DNA of 27,821 bases from Bacteroidales bacterium (GCA_029983675.1 JASBYY010000039.1:1-27821), one strand, 5' to 3'. Positions 1 through 6,517 are shown, counted from the stretch's first letter. Made by a program: numbers and translations. Notes: generated from the letters alone by a model not told the origin.

Positions 1-55
1 ACATGCTGAAAGTTACACGTCCTCACTCCGCCACTTCTCATAGCCTCATTCCGTT
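1..55 (+). repeat. Left copy of 55-bp terminal inverted repeat (cassette-junction right arm)
   Basis: The first 55 bases equal the reverse complement of the last 55 bases of the window; the match breaks at base 56. It ends in CCGTTAGC just before the S41 peptidase gene. The 30 bases from CGCCAC (29) to GTTAGC (58) closely match 4095-4124 upstream of the HXXEE gene, with the same spacing. It therefore looks like the 3' arm of a repeated cassette-junction element. The exact 55-base length suggests an assembly k-mer node. Confidence 0.85.
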
Positions 56-82
56 AGCTGACATAATAAAAACAAATTCAAA

Positions 83-1384
83 ATGAAAAGAATTCTCTTA
101 TTGTTCTTCTGTGTATCGATATTGGATGTTGTCGCTTTAAAAGCACAAGATACATCGAAGAATCTGACCGATGGGCAAAAAGCCTATGTCCTGTCAAAAT
201 TTTGTTCTGAAGTGAAATACAATTATGTGTTTTACAATAATTTGACATTCGATTGGGACAGTCTATGCTTAGCCACTCTGCCCAAACTTTTGGCAACCGG
301 CTCGAAGGAAGAATGTGTTCAAGAGTTACAGCGTTTAGCTGTCAAATTACAAGACGGGCACACGTCCATATATGAGGACAATTCGGATAACGGCCTGGAT
401 TGGATAAAACCTTTCCCAATCAAAACAAAACGGATAGATGACCGGGTTTTTGTAACCAACGTGTTCAGTAGCGATTTTCAAAAACAAGGTGTTGAAACAG
501 GAAGTGAAATCATAGAAATTGATGGACTGGATGTTATGGAATATGTAAATCGCCATAAACGTCCGTTCGTATCATCTTCAACCTCACAATGGTTGGATTA
601 TTCCCCTTACGCAGGCTTTGAGCTGACAAAGGAGAAAGGTTCGAAAGTCTCAAAAATCCTATTTAAAAACCGAGATGGTAAAACCTTTACAATCGAAAGT
701 CACCGAAACATCGGCTGGGACATAAATGCGAATAGTATATTCGACTACAAAACATTAAACGGCAATGTGGGGTTGTTGAAAATAAACACCTTTATGGGCA
801 ATGACTTTAAAAAGGATTTCGACGTTCTGTATCAAAGCATCAAAAAAACAGACGCACTGATCATAGATTTGAGGGACAACATGGGCGGAAACTCCGGAAA
901 TGCCGATTATGTTATTCGCCATTTGTCCGGAAAACCTGTAAAGATGGGCAACTGGAGCAGCCGTATGTACATTGCCGCACATGGTTCATGGGGATATCCG
1001 CAAGAGTGGCATATGGAAACCCCGGATGATTTGATTCCTGTGAATGAAGGAAATGGATATACGAAGCCGGTCGTGTTATTGGTAAATGCGGTGACATTTT
1101 CATCCGCCGAAAATTTCTGTGTGGCCTTTCGCAGTGCTAAAAAAGGGAAAATCATTGGTACGCCCACAGGAGGGAGCACAGGCAATCCCATACATATAGA
1201 ACTTGGCTACGGGATTAATGCCCAGATTTGTACCAAGAACGAATGGGATACAGACGGAAACAGATTTATAGGAATCGGAATAAAGCCTGATGTAGAAGTA
1301 AAGGAAAATGTTGACATGTTTGTGAAAGGAAAGGATGTGTTGATAGAGGAAGCATTGAAACAGATCGGAAGAGATGAAAAATAA
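83..1384 (+). CDS. S41-family (tail-specific protease-like) peptidase
   Basis: This is a 433-residue exported protein that probably cleaves peptides in the periplasm or at the cell surface; its substrate is unknown. Residues 1-21 form a signal peptide ending near LKAQD. A helical N-terminal region (about 25-100, with DGHT at 91-94) is followed by a PDZ-like stretch (about 110-200) and the S41 core. In the core, IIDLRDNMGG (about 260-269) and TFSSAENF mark the nucleophile, probably Ser341. In CtpA/CtpB enzymes a lysine follows about 25 residues later in a TYGK motif; here that region reads TPTGGSTGNP, so this is not a classical Ser-Lys CtpA. The ATG at 83 lies 25 bases after the terminal repeat, with no clear promoter. 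Its TAA stop is the first part of the following attC-like element, as in a gene cassette. Family is secure; role unknown. Confidence 0.85.
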   Translation: MKRILLLFFCVSILDVVALKAQDTSKNLTDGQKAYVLSKFCSEVKYNYVFYNNLTFDWDSLCLATLPKLLATGSKEECVQELQRLAVKLQDGHTSIYEDNSDNGLDWIKPFPIKTKRIDDRVFVTNVFSSDFQKQGVETGSEIIEIDGLDVMEYVNRHKRPFVSSSTSQWLDYSPYAGFELTKEKGSKVSKILFKNRDGKTFTIESHRNIGWDINANSIFDYKTLNGNVGLLKINTFMGNDFKKDFDVLYQSIKKTDALIIDLRDNMGGNSGNADYVIRHLSGKPVKMGNWSSRMYIAAHGSWGYPQEWHMETPDDLIPVNEGNGYTKPVVLLVNAVTFSSAENFCVAFRSAKKGKIIGTPTGGSTGNPIHIELGYGINAQICTKNEWDTDGNRFIGIGIKPDVEVKENVDMFVKGKDVLIEEALKQIGRDEK

Positions 1385-1520
1385 CGTCAGCCAACAGCAG
1401 TTTGGTAAAAGTGGCAGTTCTGTGCTCTCTTGAAACATTTGTAGTTAATCAAAGTTTAGTTCTCCACATCAACACTTGTAGTATAAATTGCCACCTTCGC
1501 CAAGCCCCGCACCGTTAGGT
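1382..1520 (+). other. attC-like imperfect palindrome at a cassette junction
   Basis: The element starts at TAACG (1382-1386), overlapping the S41 stop codon, and ends at CGTTAGGT, whose GTTAGGT (1514-1520) fits the integron R' consensus GTTRRRY. Inner arms 1401-1419 and 1486-1504 are complementary at 14 of 19 positions, and most mismatches are wobble-compatible. The centre (1420-1485) is not palindromic. Size and layout resemble an attC recombination site. The R'' side is a poor match to RYYYAAC and no integrase is in the window, so function is inferred. Confidence 0.45.
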
Positions 1521-1703
1521 GCAAGTGTAACGACACCAATGGGAGCGACTGACAGCCAATGCGAGCAATAGTTCTAACACAGAGAACACAAAGATAGCAG
1601 TCTGACAACCTTTGACAACGCAGAACTTTCACCGACACTCTGACGGAGTAATGCCGATAGCCGTGCATGGTGCGAAGTGGGGGCAAAGAAATATTTTGAA
1701 ACG

Positions 1704-1961
1704 ATGATTATTATTTCAAATCAAATTTTAATTGACTTCTTGCGATTAAACAATCGAGCAGTCGGGATTCGTAATGAGCAACTTGGCAAACAATTAGATG
1801 AGATTATCATTCGTCTCGGAGGGAGACAACGAGCAGAAATTCCTGCAGGCAGAGACAATGAAGAAGGTAATCCGTTTGGATTCCCAAAAACTTCTATGAG
1901 TTATGACTTTCCTTTGGAGCATATCCAAGAATTATTAAATACATTGGTAACACATTTTTAA
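1704..1961 (+). CDS. Small hypothetical protein (85 aa)
   Basis: I do not recognise this protein. It runs from MIIISNQILIDFLRLNN to NTLVTHF. It looks soluble: a hydrophobic N-terminal helix, a basic middle (IIIRLGGRQRAEIPAGRDNEEGN) and a C-terminal amphipathic helix; no signal peptide or membrane segment is evident. ATG 1704 is preferred to an in-frame GTG at 1677 because the extension (GAKKYFET) begins inside the repetitive spacer. It follows about 180 bases of cassette-spacer sequence and is 19 bases upstream of the DUF4190-like gene, so the two could be co-transcribed. Acidic and basic residues are mixed without a family motif. It may be a real cassette gene or the remnant of a longer one. 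Confidence 0.45.
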   Translation: MIIISNQILIDFLRLNNRAVGIRNEQLGKQLDEIIIRLGGRQRAEIPAGRDNEEGNPFGFPKTSMSYDFPLEHIQELLNTLVTHF

Positions 1962-1980
1962 TCTTTTTGCTACGGAAGAA

Positions 1981-2286
1981 TTGACAAACAGCACAAACAC
2001 TCCTCAAGGAGGACAACAAATCATTATCAATCAGGTTGAACACAAGTCAAATGGTGTTGGTACGGCAGGGTTCGTATTGGCTATAATTGCTATTTTTCTC
2101 GGTTGGATACCTGTATTGGGTTGGATTTTATGGGTTTTAGGGCTTATTTTATCATTTGTAGGAGTATTTAAAAAGCCGAGAGGACTTGCTATTGCCGGAT
2201 TAGTTCTGTCATTAATTGATTTGATTTTGTTGCTTGCCGTATTTGGGGAAATACTCGGTGGAATAGGAGCATTGGGGGCTATATAG
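1981..2286 (+). CDS. DUF4190-like small membrane protein
   Basis: This is a 101-residue protein with a polar N-terminus (about 1-25) and two hydrophobic hairpin segments: about 29-61, rich in FVLAIIAIFLGWIPVLGW, and about 68-95. A short loop containing KKPRG separates them. This fits the DUF4190 type of small inner-membrane proteins that often sit beside SHOCT-domain proteins in Bacteroidota. Biochemical function is unknown. The only plausible start is TTG 1981, with GGAAG 3 bases upstream; the frame is open back to a stop at 1948 but has no ATG. The frameshifted SHOCT ORF begins 29 bases downstream, which supports a DUF4190/SHOCT pair sharing one transcript that ends at the hairpin 2473-2511. 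Confidence 0.65.
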   Translation: MTNSTNTPQGGQQIIINQVEHKSNGVGTAGFVLAIIAIFLGWIPVLGWILWVLGLILSFVGVFKKPRGLAIAGLVLSLIDLILLLAVFGEILGGIGALGAI

Positions 2287-2315
2287 TAAAGCCGAAGAGT
2301 GTCTATAAAACTAAT

Positions 2316-2469
2316 TTGACAAATCAGATTTATACTTTGCAAAATAGCAAGCCTGGTATGCACGAACAACTTAAAAAAACTGGCAGAACTGAAAGAAAAA
2401 GGACATTTAACCGAAGAAGAATACAATGCACAGAAGATAAAGTTGTTAAGTCGAAGAAATATGCATTAA
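2316..2469 (+). pseudogene. SHOCT-domain small protein, interrupted by a +1 A in a homopolymer
   Basis: A TTG-initiated frame (TNQIYTLQNSKPGMHEQLKK) runs into a run of seven A at 2373-2379. Downstream, the +1 frame encodes a textbook SHOCT helix pair (KKLAELKEKGHLTEEEYNAQ, then KIKLL), ending at TAA 2469. Removing one A joins the two into a 50-residue protein. SHOCT domains are short C-terminal, probably oligomerisation or membrane-associated modules, often found near DUF4190-like proteins as here. As it stands, the reading frame continues past the A-run into an unrelated tail. The break could be real decay, slippage-based expression or a sequence error. The SHOCT identification is strong. 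Confidence 0.6.
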
Positions 2470-2472
2470 TCT

Positions 2473-2511
2473 ATTATCAAGTGAGCGAAGCCCACTTGGT
2501 AATATTTTTTT
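2473..2511 (+). terminator. Rho-independent terminator after the DUF4190/SHOCT pair
   Basis: Stem arms ATTATCAAGTG (2473-2483) and CACTTGGTAAT (2493-2503) pair with one wobble around a 9-base loop. A run of seven T follows (2505-2511). It separates this unit from the AbiE promoter that begins 9 bases later. Confidence 0.75.
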
Positions 2512-2519
2512 GAGCAGAG

Positions 2520-2552
2520 TTTGATTTTAATTCTTTTTTTATGTAATTTTGC
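2520..2552 (+). promoter_or_regulatory. Bacteroidota promoter for abiEi/abiEii
   Basis: The -33 box TTTG (2520-2523) is followed after 20 bases by the -7 box TAATTTTGC (2544-2552), an exact TAnnTTTGY with ideal spacing. Transcription should begin near 2558, giving a leader of about 18 bases before ATG 2576. It is the best -33/-7 pair in the window. Confidence 0.75.
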
Positions 2553-2575
2553 GGAAAATTAGAAGTGAATAAATA

Positions 2576-3196
2576 ATGAACTTTTGGCAGTTAAGAAATC
2601 AATTTTACGACTTGGTGTGTTTCAATATCAATCAGGTTTATGCGTGGCAACCGGGTTTTGATAAGAATAATCTCACTCGTTGGGCAAAGCAAAACTTGCT
2701 TGTGAAATTGCGTAATTCGTGGTATAGTTTTCCGGATTATATAAAGATGCCCAACATTCAACATTTTGTGTCAAACAAAATTTACAGTCCTTCGTATGTC
2801 AGTCTGCATTCCGCGTTGGCATTTTATGGTATTATTCCCGAAGCAATCGTGCAGACAACCGCTGTGAGTTCGTTGAAAAAGGCAAATTTTGAGAACATTT
2901 TCGGCTCATTTTCGTATCATCAACTTTTACCCGAATTAATGTTCGGAAATGAACAAAAAACGTTTCTAGATAAACATAGCCTGTTTTTTGCCACCCCCGA
3001 AAAAGCGATTTTAGACTTGTTGTATCTCTATCCACAGTACAATAGCGAACAAGAAATCATAGAATTGCGTTTCGATGAAGATTTTATGCAAGAAGAATTG
3101 AACGTAGAGCGTTTGAATGAATTTACAGAAAAATTTCAGTCAAAAGCGTTAAGAAATAGAGTTGATTTACTTTTAAAAACTCACGATTTATGCTAA
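2576..3196 (+). CDS. abiEi: AbiEi-family type IV antitoxin
   Basis: This 206-residue protein is the antitoxin half of an AbiE (type IV) toxin-antitoxin pair. Members of this family repress their own operon and neutralise the AbiEii nucleotidyltransferase without binding it. The N-terminal part (about 1-60: FDKNNLTRWAKQNLLVKLRNSWYSF) has the winged-helix character of AbiEi N-terminal domains. The middle (SPSYVSLHSALAFYGIIPEA, about 70-90) and ATPEKAILDLLYLYP (about 138-152) are hallmark segments of the family. It has its own promoter at 2520-2552 and overlaps the next gene by 7 bases (ATGCTAA), so the two are translationally coupled. Confidence comes from both the sequence and the gene pairing. 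Confidence 0.82.
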   Translation: MNFWQLRNQFYDLVCFNINQVYAWQPGFDKNNLTRWAKQNLLVKLRNSWYSFPDYIKMPNIQHFVSNKIYSPSYVSLHSALAFYGIIPEAIVQTTAVSSLKKANFENIFGSFSYHQLLPELMFGNEQKTFLDKHSLFFATPEKAILDLLYLYPQYNSEQEIIELRFDEDFMQEELNVERLNEFTEKFQSKALRNRVDLLLKTHDLC

Positions 3197-3975
3197 ATTT
3201 GGAACAGATACAAAATTATTTTCCGCCACAAATCAGAGAAAATCCTGCCCGCAAAAAATACATTGTAAAGGAATACATTCAACTGATGATTTTGAATTTT
3301 TTGGCAACTTCAAAATTTGCACAAAAGATCACCTTTATAGGCGGAACAAACTTGCGTTTAGTGAAAGGAATTGACCGATTTTCAGAAGATTTGGATTTTG
3401 ATTGCAAGAATCTTGATGCCGAAGATTTCGCAGAAATGTCGCAAGCGGTTTTGACGTTTTTAAAACGGTCGGGCATACAAGCAGAAAACAGAGATAAGCA
3501 AAGTGAAAAATTGACCGCCTTTCGTTCAAGAATTTATTTTCCGGAATTGTTGTTCGATTTGGGTTTGTCGGCTTATAAAGAGGAGCGATTTTTGATTAAG
3601 ATTGAAAGTCAGAATCAAGAGTTTGAATATACGCCTAAAATGGCGACCATTAGTGGTTGTGGTTTTTTTATTTCATTTCCTGTTCCTCCCGATGACGTAC
3701 TTTGTGCAATGAAATTGTCAGCATTACTCTCACGAGCAAAAGGACGCGATTTTTACGATGCTTTGTTTTTGCTTTCTCAAACAAGTCCCAATTACGATTT
3801 TCTTGCTAAAAAACAGGGCGTTCACAATCTAACGGAACTGAAATCAAAACTAATAGAAACTGTAGAAAAAATAGATTTACAACATAAATCCAATGATTTT
3901 GAGCATTTACTATTTAATAAGGAAAATAAAGATAAGATTTTGATGTTCTGTGATTATATAAGGAAAATGAATTGA
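3190..3975 (+). CDS. abiEii: AbiEii/AbiGii-family nucleotidyltransferase toxin
   Basis: This 261-residue toxin belongs to the DNA polymerase beta-like nucleotidyltransferase superfamily. AbiEii-type proteins block growth by transferring nucleotides, reported to act on tRNA in relatives, and can abort phage infection. The active-site signature is intact: FIGGTNLRL at about 49-57 (GG at 51-52), then DRFSEDLDFD with metal-binding Asp67 and Asp69. The conserved basic motif LSRAKGRDFYDALFLLS follows at about 180-195. The ATG overlaps the antitoxin stop. The 183 bases downstream, up to the HXXEE gene, contain another cassette-junction element. All catalytic motifs are present, so I expect an active toxin held by AbiEi. 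Confidence 0.85.
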   Translation: MLNLEQIQNYFPPQIRENPARKKYIVKEYIQLMILNFLATSKFAQKITFIGGTNLRLVKGIDRFSEDLDFDCKNLDAEDFAEMSQAVLTFLKRSGIQAENRDKQSEKLTAFRSRIYFPELLFDLGLSAYKEERFLIKIESQNQEFEYTPKMATISGCGFFISFPVPPDDVLCAMKLSALLSRAKGRDFYDALFLLSQTSPNYDFLAKKQGVHNLTELKSKLIETVEKIDLQHKSNDFEHLLFNKENKDKILMFCDYIRKMN

Positions 3976-3989
3976 GCAATGGCAAATTA

Positions 3990-4126
3990 CCTGCACCTGA
4001 CAGCGGCTTAGCGCAATGGCGGGGAAAGTACCTCGTATCAAACTTTTCCGTAAATTTGCAGCGATGGCTTCGTGCAAAACGGCGTGTAAAATTTCGCCAC
4101 TGCACATAGACTCAAACCGTTAGCGA
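3990..4126 (+). other. Degenerate attC-like cassette junction
   Basis: The spacer between abiEii and the HXXEE gene ends with CGCCAC (4095-4100) to GTTAGC (4119-4124). This 30-base block matches bases 29-58 at the left end at most positions with identical spacing. The left half carries GCGCAATGGCGGGGAAA, partly complementary to the right arm (TTTCGCCACTGCAC). No AAC-type left boundary is clear. I read it as a diverged member of the same repeat family. Confidence 0.4.
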
Positions 4127-4158
4127 CCATTGTAAGACAAAAAACAGCATAAATTCAA

Positions 4159-4701
4159 ATGACAGAAATAAATATTCTAATAGCTCTATTACCTATAATC
4201 TTTATGATACACGACTTTGAAGAAATTATTATGTTCAAGCCGTGGCTTGTCAAAAATAGGTTTGAGATAAAACGACGTTTCCCTAGACTTGATGCTTTTT
4301 TGACAAAGAAACGGATTTATGACCTCTCTACGTCTGGCTTTGCAGTTGCCGTATTGCACGAATTTCTACTTATTTCCACCGTAACTTTTTTGTCCCTTTG
4401 GTATGAAAATCTCCTCTGGTGGCTTGCCGCCTTCTCAGCATACTTCATTCACCTTTTATTGCATATTGGGCAATGGATGATATGGCGAAAATATGTTCCG
4501 GTAATTTTTACCTCAATCGTCACCTTCCCATACTGCTTATACACTTTGTGTGTTTTTATGAAAACCGTACAATTTAGCATAGAAACAATATTGTTGTGGA
4601 CGTTGATAGGTCTTATCGCCGCTTTATGTAGTCTTCCCTCTGCATTCTATTTTGCCTTGAAATTTGACCAATGGAGAAGTGGTATTTATATCAATAAATA
4701 A
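4159..4701 (+). CDS. HXXEE-domain integral membrane protein
   Basis: This 180-residue membrane protein carries the signature of the HXXEE family: MIHDFEE at 16-22 (His18, Glu21, Glu22), a second histidine in VLHEF (His67), and HLLLH (His98, His102). These charged residues lie in or near membrane helices and could form a metal site, as proposed for this uncharacterised family. About five hydrophobic segments are visible (7-17, 60-80, 86-104, 113-133, 143-168). Function is not established. The gene sits alone between an attC-like spacer and the KilA-N promoter, as expected for a single-gene cassette. No TAnnTTTGY box lies upstream, so it may depend on readthrough. ATG 4159 is the only reasonable start. 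Confidence 0.75.
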   Translation: MTEINILIALLPIIFMIHDFEEIIMFKPWLVKNRFEIKRRFPRLDAFLTKKRIYDLSTSGFAVAVLHEFLLISTVTFLSLWYENLLWWLAAFSAYFIHLLLHIGQWMIWRKYVPVIFTSIVTFPYCLYTLCVFMKTVQFSIETILLWTLIGLIAALCSLPSAFYFALKFDQWRSGIYINK

Positions 4702-4704
4702 TGC

Positions 4705-4713
4705 TAATTTTGC
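4705..4713 (+). promoter_or_regulatory. -7 promoter box for the KilA-N gene
   Basis: TAATTTTGC fits TAnnTTTGY and lies 33 bases before ATG 4747, directly after the HXXEE stop codon. No convincing -33 TTTG is present at 19-21 bases upstream. Confidence 0.5.
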
Positions 4714-4746
4714 AATCGCTGTTTTTACATACAAAGCAATTATATC

Positions 4747-5571
4747 ATGGCAAAAAATAAAAAAATAGAAGTTCAAGGATTCGAGATTGTTGTGTATGAA
4801 GACAATCAAAACGATTATATTTCGATTACAGACCTTGCTCGGCACAGAGACGCTCAGCACACCGATAGTATTATTCAGAATTGGATGCGTAATCGCAACA
4901 CCATAGAACTTTTAGGCTTTTGGGAAACAATTTATAATCCCAATTTTAAACCCCTCGAATTCGAGGGGTTTAGAAAACAAGCGGGATTAAACAGTTTTGT
5001 GATGACCCCAAAAAAGTGGATAGAAAGCACCAATGCCGTGGGTATAGTCTCTAAATCAGGCAGATATGGAGGAACTTTTGCCCATAAAGATATTGCTTTG
5101 GAATTTGCCTCGTGGATTTCCATAGAATTTAAACTTTATGTAATCAAAGAATTTCAACGCCTTAAAGAGGAAGAAAACTACCGACTGAAATTAGAGTGGA
5201 ATCTACAACGCACCCTTGCTAAAGTGAACTATCAAATCCACACCGATGCCATTAAAGAGAACCTGATACCTCAAGAAATCACCAAACAGCAGGCTACTTT
5301 TGTATATGCCAACGAAGCCGATTTGTTGAATGTTGCCCTTTTCGGAATTACCGCAAAAGAATGGCGAGACAACAATCCCGACAAGACAGGGAACATAAGG
5401 GATTACGCCACATTGGAACAACTTGTTGTGTTGAGTAATATGGAAAGTGTTAATGCTTTATTAATCCGGCAAGGACTGCCTCAAAGTGAAAGGCTTCTAC
5501 ATCTCAACAAAGTAGCTATTACACAAATGAAATCGTTACTTGCAAGCAACGCAATGAAAAAACCGAAATAA
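4747..5571 (+). CDS. KilA-N domain protein
   Basis: This 274-residue protein has an N-terminal KilA-N domain (about 10-140). It starts with IEVQGFEIVVYEDNQNDYIS and includes ITDLARHRD, IIQNWMRNRNTIELLGFWE and GRYGGTFAHKDIALEFASW. KilA-N is a DNA-binding fold common in phages, large DNA viruses and bacterial accessory regions; here it would act in the cytoplasm as a nucleic-acid-binding protein, target unknown. The C-terminal part (about 145-274) is helical and charged, with no motif I recognise. It has its own -7 box and follows the HXXEE gene by 45 bases without an attC-like spacer, so the two may have travelled together. Residues KPLEFEGF (68-75) are encoded by a perfect palindrome. No other phage genes are nearby. 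Confidence 0.8.
   Translation: MAKNKKIEVQGFEIVVYEDNQNDYISITDLARHRDAQHTDSIIQNWMRNRNTIELLGFWETIYNPNFKPLEFEGFRKQAGLNSFVMTPKKWIESTNAVGIVSKSGRYGGTFAHKDIALEFASWISIEFKLYVIKEFQRLKEEENYRLKLEWNLQRTLAKVNYQIHTDAIKENLIPQEITKQQATFVYANEADLLNVALFGITAKEWRDNNPDKTGNIRDYATLEQLVVLSNMESVNALLIRQGLPQSERLLHLNKVAITQMKSLLASNAMKKPK
4947..4972. repeat. Perfect 26-bp palindrome inside the KilA-N coding region
   Basis: The centre CCCCTCGAATTCGAGGGG (4951-4968) is extended by TAAA on the left and TTTA on the right. All 26 positions are self-complementary, and the whole lies in frame over codons 68-75. Confidence 0.9.
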
Positions 5572-5786
5572 GGAAAACAAAGAACCACAAAAAGAGGAAT
5601 AAAGCGATTTATTAATATGTAACAAATAGAATACCAATTAAATATAGCAAATCAAGGTCTGAGTATTAAAGGGCTGACCACCCTCATGAAGATGATTTCT
5701 TGAAAAAGTGTGGAGTCCAGAACCCACTATAAAAACGGGGCGGTATCCGAAAAGCCAAATGAGTAGGGATATTAATAAACATCGAT

Positions 5787-6365
5787 ATGGAGAATAAATT
5801 CTTTACATTTATCAAACCTTATTTGTCGTATATCGACAATGGAAATCTTTTTAGAAAGCCTTTTTCTTGGCTTTACACCATTATTGCGATTTTGAATTTA
5901 CTTCTGCCCATTGGGGTTATGGTTGAGGCGATTCAGAACCGTGTTTTTCAAGCATCTGCAAAATTCATCATTGTGTTTTTGCTAATATGGATTGTAGTTG
6001 TCTTTGTTTCTTGGATTAGCTTCCAATTGTGGTGGGATAGAAAAACGAAAGTGAAGGCAACGTCTTCCGAGAATGATGACTTTGTCGCTACGCCTGTTTT
6101 TTCTCATTTCATCCAGACTTTTGGCGAATGGTTGGGCACATGGATAGCTGTAGTAGGTTTTGTAAGTGCACTATTCATGACTATCTTTTTGGGTCATGAT
6201 GCAAGTGCTTTGTCATACAGCATGGGCATTCCTTTTGTTAAGACAGGCGTGCTGAATATCGTGTTGATGCCAATAATCGGTTTTTTGACTATTGTGGTGT
6301 CAAGATTTCTGGCCGAACAATTCAAGGCACTAGCTTCCATTGCTAATAATACACGAAAGAATTAG
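5787..6365 (+). CDS. Bacteroidota-type membrane protein of unknown function
   Basis: This 192-residue integral membrane protein has four clear hydrophobic segments: about 29-48 (LYTIIAILNLLLPIGVMVEA), 58-82, 118-140 and 151-176. The WWDRK loop and the block DDFVATPVFSHFIQTFGEWLGTW precede the third segment. The pattern matches a Bacteroidota family seen without a named function; the conserved polar stretch before helix 3 probably faces the cytoplasm. ATG 5787 is used although an AT-rich 215-base spacer of unknown nature precedes it and no TAnnTTTGY box is close. It ends at the left edge of the core block and shares the bidirectional terminator 6434-6469 with sppA. It could be the last gene of the accessory array or the first gene of the core. 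Confidence 0.6.
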   Translation: MENKFFTFIKPYLSYIDNGNLFRKPFSWLYTIIAILNLLLPIGVMVEAIQNRVFQASAKFIIVFLLIWIVVVFVSWISFQLWWDRKTKVKATSSENDDFVATPVFSHFIQTFGEWLGTWIAVVGFVSALFMTIFLGHDASALSYSMGIPFVKTGVLNIVLMPIIGFLTIVVSRFLAEQFKALASIANNTRKN

Positions 6366-6411
6366 CCTCGTTCAATGGCGTTCATCGCCTTCAGCGTTGA
6401 CTTGGCAAGGT

Positions 6412-6420
6412 GCAAAAGTA
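6412..6420 (-). promoter_or_regulatory. Orphan minus-strand -7 box at the array/core boundary
   Basis: TACTTTTGC on the minus strand exactly fits TAnnTTTGY. Downstream on that strand is an ATG (6385) followed by only six sense codons and a stop at 6362. No real gene follows; the minus strand then runs antisense to the 5787-6365 gene. Confidence 0.4.
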
Positions 6421-6433
6421 TAGCACGTCATTA

Positions 6434-6469
6434 AAAAACTGCGTCACCCTATTGGATGGCGCAGTTTTT
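6434..6469. terminator. Bidirectional terminator between the membrane gene and sppA
   Basis: AAAAACTGCG (6434-6443) and CGCAGTTTTT (6460-6469) form a 10-base stem with T-runs on both strands. The genes at 5787-6365 (+) and sppA (-) converge on it. Confidence 0.85.
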
Positions 6470-6517
6470 AGTCCGAACGATTGTGTGTTGGAAATCGTTA
6501 CACTTTATCTCGGGTAA

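Noticed and set aside
4747..5571. KilA-N gene and ORF6N remnant as evidence for a prophage
   Set aside because: No capsid, terminase, portal, integrase or lysis gene is present; both families also occur as isolated accessory genes.
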